This document shows, piece after piece, positions 36,793 to 45,600 of a stretch of DNA of 64,000 bases. The DNA comes from Hassallia byssoidea VB512170 (GTDB lineage: Bacteria > Cyanobacteriota > Cyanobacteriia > Cyanobacteriales > Nostocaceae), in contig NZ_JTCM02000008.1 in assembly GCF_000817785.2 (NCBI RefSeq), positions 1-64,000 on the forward strand, written 5' to 3'. The position numbers and the translations under genes were made by a program. The notes below the pieces were generated by a model. It made no database searches and was not told where the DNA came from. It saw only the letters and a list, made by a program, of their open reading frames with translations. Every line of letters begins with the position of its first letter. Position 1 is the first letter of the stretch.

Positions 36793-38442
36793 TCACAATT
36801 TATCAACTTTTTCAAATTGCCACAAACCTCCAGGTGGTAAATTAAGTACTTTAATTACTTTCAAGTGATAGCTTTTATCCTGCTTTAGTTGATGAAATAA
36901 ACTGCTATTATTTTGCATAAAGAAAATCTGGCTATATTCTTGAGGAATCGGCAGCAGTTCACTATCTGCTATTGGCAGTAGGCGAACTTTTGGTAAATAA
37001 TGACTTAAGGTTAGGATTCCTCCTAAATTAACAGGAGAGTTATTAATTACCAATAAAGGTCTCTCTGATTGATTGATAACTTGAGATGTTTCTTTGATAA
37101 ATTGACCATCTGATTGTGTCCACCAATTCTCAGATTGAAAAAACTTGACATCAGAAACTAACCCGACTATTAATAATCCCACGATTATGAATTGAGCGAT
37201 TTTTTGCCGCCAAGTCTGTTCTGGGAAAATGTAGAAAGCTAGAACATAGGCTACAATAATTTCTATGCTTAAATATAAAGGCAATTGGTAGCGAACTTTA
37301 AGGGAGCGAGTTCCTCCAAAAATTAGGTCATATATCACTAACAATAGACTTGGGAATCCTCCCAATAAAAAAATCAATAAACTGGTATTATTTGGAGGTA
37401 CTTTTACGAGAAACCATATCAAGAAAATAATCACAAATAAACTGAATATTAATGTAGTAATACTAGAAAATAAAGAACCTTCCACAGCCAAACTATTAAA
37501 TACTAATGTATCTAAAGTTAAATTAAGATCGAAAAATGTTCGGGTAACTCGAATCAGAAAAATAGCGATTAGCTCGAAGGGATTATCTATTCTTCTTATT
37601 GCAAACTCTGAAGTTAGCTCTAGTGCTGTACTAAGATGGGTGATGAGCACAATCAGCCAGGGTAAAAGCATTAAGAAGGCAGCAATCGTAACCAGCAGAT
37701 AATTGAATAAGGTTTTGGTAAAGCGAAACTGTTGTTGAATAACTACATAAATACCATGAGCTATCATTACCAAAACTGTGAATAAATGGGTGTACAATCC
37801 CAAGGCTAAGGTGAGAGTATACACAGCCGAATTTCCTTTATTTTCTTGTCTGATAGCTCGCAGTAAAGCAGCACTCGATACTAAAATTTCTACCATCCAC
37901 AAACTGTATTGACGTGCTTCTTGAGCAAAGAAGAACTGTAAAGGAGAAACGGCAATCAATGCCATCGCAACCCATCCCACAACTGGTGAATCAAACAACT
38001 CCAAACACAGCCAATATATACTAGGAAATATCAACAGACTGATGAGTGCTGATAAACTCCTCACCCCAATAGGCGAATCTCCAAATACTTGCGCCCACAA
38101 TCTCACCATGACGTAATACAATGGGGGATGCTGCGGGTCTGAGGTGATTAAATAATTCACTGTATCAGCCACACCACGATCTGAATTAATATGTTGATAT
38201 TTGTCGAAGGTGGTAATAGGAATTGTGCCTTGATGATGAGAAACTTCCTGTTTTAGCTCGGCTACCGTGTTACCAGAAATTGCTACGGATGTCCAAGATT
38301 CATCACAGCAGTATGTTTTTTGCCCTAGATGGGCAAAGCGAAAGAAAATGCCTAACCCCATCAGGCTTATTACCAAAATTTTTAACCAAGTCGGGGGATT
38401 TGCTTTTGCTAGTAATTGCGGCTTATCCATGACATACTTCAA
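36793..38442 (-). CDS. Membrane glycosyltransferase, GT39/ArnT-like
   Basis: 549 aa with about ten to twelve hydrophobic segments. The first periplasmic loop has the family's acidic motif as YCCDESWT (about residues 46-53) and DPQHPPLYYVMVRLW, conserved in GT39/ArnT-type enzymes. QEARQYSLWM is also typical. These enzymes transfer a sugar from a polyprenyl-phosphate donor to proteins or lipids on the outer face of the membrane. A GtrA gene follows directly. In the cluster context it could add a sugar to the lipopeptide after export, or it could act on cell-surface glycans. The start at 38442 precedes the usual short cytoplasmic N-terminus; MDKPQ four codons in is an equally possible start. Confidence 0.8.
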   Translation of the reverse strand: MKYVMDKPQLLAKANPPTWLKILVISLMGLGIFFRFAHLGQKTYCCDESWTSVAISGNTVAELKQEVSHHQGTIPITTFDKYQHINSDRGVADTVNYLITSDPQHPPLYYVMVRLWAQVFGDSPIGVRSLSALISLLIFPSIYWLCLELFDSPVVGWVAMALIAVSPLQFFFAQEARQYSLWMVEILVSSAALLRAIRQENKGNSAVYTLTLALGLYTHLFTVLVMIAHGIYVVIQQQFRFTKTLFNYLLVTIAAFLMLLPWLIVLITHLSTALELTSEFAIRRIDNPFELIAIFLIRVTRTFFDLNLTLDTLVFNSLAVEGSLFSSITTLIFSLFVIIFLIWFLVKVPPNNTSLLIFLLGGFPSLLLVIYDLIFGGTRSLKVRYQLPLYLSIEIIVAYVLAFYIFPEQTWRQKIAQFIIVGLLIVGLVSDVKFFQSENWWTQSDGQFIKETSQVINQSERPLLVINNSPVNLGGILTLSHYLPKVRLLPIADSELLPIPQEYSQIFFMQNNSSLFHQLKQDKSYHLKVIKVLNLPPGGLWQFEKVDKL

Positions 38443-38564
38443 ACAGCGTCAAGATATAAACGTGTTTAGTCATTTTTTAACACTACATCTATAGAACTGA
38501 GTGGACAATAAACCAACGACACTAGCCTTGTCAAGGTGCTGGTGTTCCAAAATTAAAGGTGGCG

Positions 38565-39623
38565 TCATATAAGCTCTTTAAATATTTGAAAATTTTTCAA
38601 AAATTTGGTTAACAGCGTTGCTAAGACAATCATCAGAAAAAAGAGTAATAAAACGTCAGTATTAGGTGTAAGTGGAAAAAATTTAATCAGCAATAGGCCT
38701 AAAAAGGTATGTAAGCAATATATCCCCAAGGATAAATCAGAAAATAATTTGATGAGAAAATGCGGTTCAGATGTAATTTTGGTGGAAATTAAGGTAATCA
38801 ACCAAGCACCAAAAACTAGAGATACTCTAGAATAAACTGGTAGAGGATTCATTTCACCACCCCATATTAAGGGATGGCTTATATATTTCCATTCAAAAAG
38901 AGCAAAGAAAATAAATAAGATTATTAATATCCAAATCTGTTTAATATTTAGTTTTGAATTATCATTTGGTTTATTTTGAGATAAAGAATTGCTAATTAAA
39001 AATGAGGAAAAAACGTAAGGTGTAAAGTTTAAAGGATTGACTGCTTGCGGTAACATAGCAAATTTTCCACCCATCAACATTACACTTAAAGGCAAGAGGA
39101 AAACAATTATGCAAGAATATATCAAAAGAGAATAACATATTAGTTGATTGTTTATTTTAGCTCGATCAATATAAAAAGCAAATAATTCTGCTAATATCGT
39201 TACAAATAACAAAGAAAAGAAGTAATAAAAAGGATTAGAATATCCATCTGTTATGATAAAATTCATAATATTATTAATATTTTTTAAATTCCTGAGATAA
39301 TTCAGATACATTTCCTTTTGAGTGAAAAAAGAAAATAAACTAGAAAGTATGCCCCAAAAAATATAAAGTTTTATGATTTTGAAAAATCTTTTTTTCCAGA
39401 AGTAATCTTTATTTTTTTGCCTGTTTAAAAAGAACAAAATAAGAGCTAGTTGAAAAAATATTGGTACAGCTAAATAAAATACATTATAAACAATGATATT
39501 GTAGAGGGTTTGATACTTTAAAATTAAGCTCGGAATATTTGTATGTAAACAAAGAACAGCAATACAAAAAATCACTCTTAGATAATCAAATCCGTAAATT
39601 TTTTGCAAATTAGAACTGTGCAT
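38565..39623 (-). CDS. Acyltransferase-3 family membrane protein (O-acetyltransferase-like)
   Basis: 352 aa with about ten hydrophobic helices, the usual size for acyltransferase-3 proteins. The N-terminal motif YGFDYLRVIFCIAVLCLHTN includes the arginine and histidine characteristic of the family. These proteins O-acylate sugars of polysaccharides, antibiotics or lipids using acyl groups from the cytosol. It lies directly downstream of the terminating NRPS gene (30 bp gap) on the same strand. Acetylated sugars are reported for hassallidins, so sugar O-acetylation is a reasonable role, though inferred. The gene is noticeably more AT-rich than the NRPS genes. Confidence 0.85.
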   Translation of the reverse strand: MHSSNLQKIYGFDYLRVIFCIAVLCLHTNIPSLILKYQTLYNIIVYNVFYLAVPIFFQLALILFFLNRQKNKDYFWKKRFFKIIKLYIFWGILSSLFSFFTQKEMYLNYLRNLKNINNIMNFIITDGYSNPFYYFFSLLFVTILAELFAFYIDRAKINNQLICYSLLIYSCIIVFLLPLSVMLMGGKFAMLPQAVNPLNFTPYVFSSFLISNSLSQNKPNDNSKLNIKQIWILIILFIFFALFEWKYISHPLIWGGEMNPLPVYSRVSLVFGAWLITLISTKITSEPHFLIKLFSDLSLGIYCLHTFLGLLLIKFFPLTPNTDVLLLFFLMIVLATLLTKFLKNFQIFKELI

Positions 39624-39653
39624 ATCTATGAAACTTCAATGATTGAATTGATG

Positions 39654-42600
39654 TTAATTATAAGACAATAGTTCTTCAATGGCTGCGGCAAGGCTTTTAA
39701 CATGAGGTTCTTTCAAAAGTGTCTGATGTTCGCCATTTACGGAGGATACGCGCACTTTTGCGCTGGTTAATTTCCCCCAACCGACAGTAGAATCGTCTGG
39801 AAACTGTTTTGTTAGTGAGGGTGTTTTGAACAGGGAAATAGAAGATTTAATAAGTTGCGGTTGATAATGTAAACTTGCCTGCAAATTAGCTTTGTAAACG
39901 TTGACTAATCCGGCAATCAAATTTCGTCCCGAATCAGGAGGAATGAGTTCGTGCTGTCGCAAAAGTTGCAGTACATACTCAAATTGAGCCACTTCGTCTA
40001 AGGTGGAAAGTTCTTCATAGGAAATACTTACAGTTTCGTTAAAATGAAGTCCAATTTGCTCAACAATAAAGCAAAGAATAGCGGCATTGTCATTAAGAGA
40101 AGCTTCAATTTGCGGGGTAGGCAAAGGAGGATGGGTATCGATAATTATCACCTGTTCAACTTGTTGTCCCGCTGCTTCTAATTGTGAAGCCATTTCAAAG
40201 GCAATTAATCCGCCTAAAGAGTGTCCGCCCAATAAATAAGGACCAGAAGGAAGAATTTGCCGAATCGTTTTCAGGTAACTAGAAGCCATTGCTTCGATAG
40301 TATTTAAAGGGGGTTGTTTTCCATCTAATCCCCGTGCTTGGAGAGCATAAATCGGACGTTCTTGAGTGAAGGTGCGAGCCAGCACAGAATAGGATAAAGC
40401 ATAACCGCCGGCTTGGTGTACGAGAAATAAGGGAAGTAAATCACCCTTGGTTTGTAGAGGAACGAGAACATCTGAATCACTAGGCGATCGCTCTTGTTCC
40501 AATAAAGCGGCAATATGCGCTATCGTACCTTCTCGAAATAAAGTAACAACAGGTAGATTGCACCCTAATCGCTGTTCAATTGCCGCTATTAACCGAATAG
40601 CTAAAAGAGAATGTCCACCCAAATCAAAAAAGTTTTCAGTCACACCAATTGGCTGAACTTGCAGTAACTCCTCCCATATTTCCACTAATTTATGCTCTAA
40701 CGGTGTTCGCGGGGGAATCTGTTTGCTTGAATCTACATTTTTTTCTAAATTGAGTGCAGATAGTGCTTTTCTGTCAACTTTGCCATTAGGTAATAAAGGC
40801 AGAGCATCCAACATGACAAAATTGACTGGTATCATGTAATCAGGCAATTTTGCTTTCAAAAAGTCACGCAGCATATTTGAAGAGATTAATTGCTCTTTCT
40901 TCGGGACAATGTACGCTACTAAAGGCTTATTACCTGATGAATCTTCCCAAGCGATCGCCACAGCATTGTTTACCTCTGGATGTTGACTCAATAATGCTTC
41001 AATTTCTCCCAATTCGATGCGGAAACCCCGCACCTTAACCTGGTTATCAATTCGTCCCAGAAATTCAATGTTGCCGTCGGGAAGATAACGAGCTAAATCC
41101 CCAGTTTTGTACAGCCGATCTGATTTAAATTTTGCGGAAAGTTGAGCCAGTGCTGTGCGGAGGTTCCCTCCGTTGAGGCATCTGGCGTGGCGGTTGCCTG
41201 TACCGTCCCGCCAAACTTTCCAAGACGAATTTTTAAAGGGGTTAGGAATAAATTTCTCAGCAGTCAATGAACGGTTAATATAACCTCGCGCTACTCCAGC
41301 ACCACCGATGTGCAATTCTCCCGGCACACCGATGGGAACTGGTTGGAGATTCGAGTCGAGAATATAAATTTGCGTGTTAGATATCGGGCGCCCAATCGGG
41401 ACAATTTGGCGATCGCTTTCATCTTTGCAAGTCCAAAAAGTTGCATCAATGCAAGCTTCCGTCGGTCCGTAAAGATTGTGCAAATTCACATTCAGCTTGC
41501 TCAACAAACTTTCTTGCAGCGCTACAGGCAAAGCTTCACCCCCACAGAAGACGTGTTTGAGAGTGTCACAAGTCTCAATTCCTCCTTGTTCTAAAAGCAT
41601 TTGCAGCAAGGATGGGACAAGTTGCACAGTAGTGATTTTCAGGTTTGCGATCGCTTTAATCAGATAAGCGCTGTCCTGATGTCCTCCTGGTCGAGCGATG
41701 ATTAACTGCCCACCCACCAGCAAGGGTGCGTAAAACTCCCAAACTGAAGCATCGAAGCTAAAGGGAGTTTTCTGTAGCACTTTGTCTTTTTCAGTTAGGG
41801 GGAATGTTGCTTGCATCCAGAACATATGATTGCAAAGATTGCGGTGAGAAAGCATCACTCCCTTGGGCTTGCCTGTGGAACCCGATGTATAAATTGCATA
41901 TGCCAAATTATCAGCTACGACTTTGCTAAGTGGGTTTTCCTCGCTTTGTTGGGTAATAATTTGCCAATGAGTGTCTAAGTAAATAGTCTGAGCAATGTTT
42001 TCAATATTTAATAGCTGCTGCGTCAATAATACTGATATTTGGGCATCCTCTAAGATAAAAGTTAACCGCTCCTGGGGTAATCGCGGATCGAGGGGGACAT
42101 AAGCAGCACCAGCTTTCAGAATGCCCAGCAACCCGATGACCATTGAAAGCGATCGCTCAACGCAAATTCCCACCAATGTATCTGGTTTTACCCCCATTGA
42201 ACGCAGGTAATGTGCTAATTGATTCGCTCGTTTGTTTAACTCTCGATAAGTCAAATATTCGTTTTCAAACACCACTGCGACTGCATCTGGTGTCTTTTCT
42301 ACCTGAGATTCAAATAATTGATGAATGCACTTATCTTGGGGATATTCAGTTTGAGTATTATTCCACTCCACTAATAACTGATGTTGCTCAGTTGCCGTTA
42401 GTAAAGGTAATTCTGCAATTCGTTGTTCGGGATTGGCAACAATACTTTCTAGCAAAGTTTGCAAATGTCCTACCATCCGGTTAATTGTCGCAACATCAAA
42501 TAAATCGGTTCTATATTCCCATGTTCCCTGAAGTCCTTCTTCTGTCTCGTTCATCAACAAAGTTAAATCAAACTTAGCTGTAACTTGTTCCAATTCCAAA

Positions 42601-45600
42601 GGAGTTAAACTCAAATTGGGCAATTCTAAGTTTCCCATCGGTGCATTTTGCAAAACAAACATCACCTGGAACAAAGGATTATGGCTGAGATTTCTTTCTG
42701 GTTGAAGTTCTTCAACGATTCTTTCAAAAGGTACATCCTGATGAGCGTAAGCTTGCAAAGTTTCTTCTTTTATTCGCAACAATAATGTTTGAAAATCAGG
42801 ATTGCCACTCAAATCAATTCTGATAACTAAAGTATTGACAAAAAAGCCAATTAAGTCTTCAATTTGTTTACGATTGCGGTTAGCAATTGGCGTACCAATT
42901 AACAAATCTTGCTGTCCCGAATAACGCATTAACAGAGTGGTAAATACCCCTAACAATCCCATGAACAGGGTAGCACCTTGAGATTCACATAACTGCCCAA
43001 AGCGATCGCCTACTTTTTTGTTAATAGTAAAGGATACTGCACCACCTTGATAACGAGCAACTGCTGGACGCGGAAAATCAGTTGGTAACTCTAAAACCTC
43101 TATTTTACCGCTGAGTTTTTCTTTCCAATAACTTAGTTGCTGTTGCAGTTGCGTTTTATCAAAAATTGTCCGTTGCCAATGAGCAAAATCGCCATATTGT
43201 AAAGATAGAGACGGTAAAGGTGATGCATCTCCCCGACAAAATGCTGTATAAGATAAGGACAATTCCTTAATCATTAATCCTAACGACCAACCATCAGAAA
43301 CAATATGGTGCATCACTACAACAAAAACATGCCTGTCCTCTGCTAACCGATATAAATAAACGCGCAACAACGGTAATGTGCCAAGATTGAAGGGACAAAT
43401 TATTGCTTCTTTAACTGCTTTTTTAAGTTCTTCTTCCTGCTGTAAATGACTTAGTTCACACGCAGTCAGCGGGACTTGTTCAAATTCGTGAATAACTTGT
43501 ATAGGAATTCCGTCTTTACTCTCAAAAGTCGTGCGTAATGTCTCGTGACGTTGAATTATTTCTTGCAAACTGCGGTGTAGCGCTTCTTGATTTAAATCGC
43601 CATTTAAACGAAAAGCGATCGCCATATTATAAGCGGCATTATTCGGTTCCAACAAATCTAAAAACCACAGTCGCGCTTGCGAAAAAGAAAGCGGTAAATT
43701 TTCCCGTTGGGCAATTCGTGGTATGATATCTTTCTGTATATTTCCATCGCTAACAACAGCTAGGCGATCAATTTCTTCAGCTAAACCTGCCACAGTCGGA
43801 TGCTCAAAAACCTTTCGTAACGGCAAAGCTAAATTAAACTCTTCCCGAATGCGAGAAACTAACTTAGTTGCTATAAGCGAGTGTCCTCCTAAATAAAAGA
43901 AATCATCCGTCACACTGATAGAATCAATACTAAGCACATCGCTCCAAATTGTGCAAAGTCTTTGTTGGGTGGAAGTTGTAGGTTGAACGAAGGATTGTTT
44001 GGCGTGAAGCGAAGCTATCGCATTGCGAATCGCTAAATCTCGCTCTGGTGCAGGTAAAGCACGCCGATCCAGTTTACCACTGGGAGTCATCGGAAAGCTT
44101 TCCAGCAGAACAAACGATGCCGGACGCATATATTCGGGCAATTCCCGGACACTTTCTTTTAACTGGGAAATTAACGCTTTTGCAAAACGTCCTTTGAGAG
44201 GATCGATACTATATGTAGAGACGCTCAATTTAGCATCTCTACGCGCAATTGGCATTACCGGACGGCGTTTTCCTTCGATTGCTGGATAAAAGCAAGCGTC
44301 AAAATAACTCGGTAAATCTGGCGAATAGCTGATAGTTATTTGGCAATTAATCTCTTTAGCAAGTGCATACAAATCTGAGGGATTAATTGCTTGTTTCAGA
44401 TTAATATCAATTAATTCGCGTAATTCTTTGATGGTAGTTACCCGATCGTTTCCTTGTACCCACTGCAAAATAGCTTCATCTTTAATTAAACGAGCATTGG
44501 GAATGCGGCGCCAAGCGATTGCACCTGTTTCAATAATCCGCTGACGCAAATCGCTTAATTGCAGATTGGCTTTTTCCCAATCTTCCCAAATAGGTTCAAT
44601 TGCAACTTCATTTTGTTCGCCACCTTGCTTGTGCAGGATGACATCATAACGATATTTAGTCAGTTCGTTGCGGGTATTTTCCTCTTTTAGATCAACTTCC
44701 ACCGCTGCTAAATTCGGGAAAACTTCGGGAAGATTAACAAAGAAAGCCGGATCGAGTACCAATTCATTTTCTGTTTCCGCGATGCGTTTAACTTGGGTTT
44801 TAAAAGTCTCTTTATCTGTTTCGTCAGCAGCTTGAAAAAAGGCAACGCTGGTATGAAAATAATCTAAAAGTGGGAGATTACGATTATCGCCTATAAATAG
44901 ACTACCCCCCGGTGCTAGCACTTTTAACGCACCTGCAATTACCTGCTGCAAATACTCGATAGAGGGGAAATATTGAGCAACAGAATTAATAATAATAGTA
45001 TCAAAATAATCCTCAGGAATTTGATTAAAGTTACTTGCCTCTTGGTGCAAGAATTGCACATGTTGAGTTTGAATAATATTTTCCAACCTGTTAATCGCTT
45101 CTTGAGAAAAATCAGTTCCCCAATAAGACTCTACCTGAGGAGCTATATTCAGCAAAATCATCCCCGTACCGCAGCCAATTTCGAGAATGCGTTTGGGTTT
45201 TAGTGCTTGCACTCGCGCCAAAGTATTATTAAGCCATTGGTGCATTTCTTCGGCAGGAATCGGTTGATTGTCATAACTACTATTCCAACCCGTGATATTA
45301 AAAGCTGTGTTGACTTCTTCACCACCGCGATAAGTTTCGTTAAAGGTATATTGCCATTCTTGGGTTTGTTCCCGCGTTAAAGTTTCATAGTCTGGGATTT
45401 TGGTTTGAGGAACAATGTAAGCGGCTATTCTAATATCTTCTTTACTTTGTTCATGGATAATTACTAAAGTATCTAGCACACCTGGATGACGTTTTATAAC
45501 TGCTTCTATTTCACCCAATTCGATACGAAAACCGCGTATTTTAACTTGATGGTCGTTTCGTCCTAAATATTCAATTTCGCCATTAGGCAAACGTCGAGCC

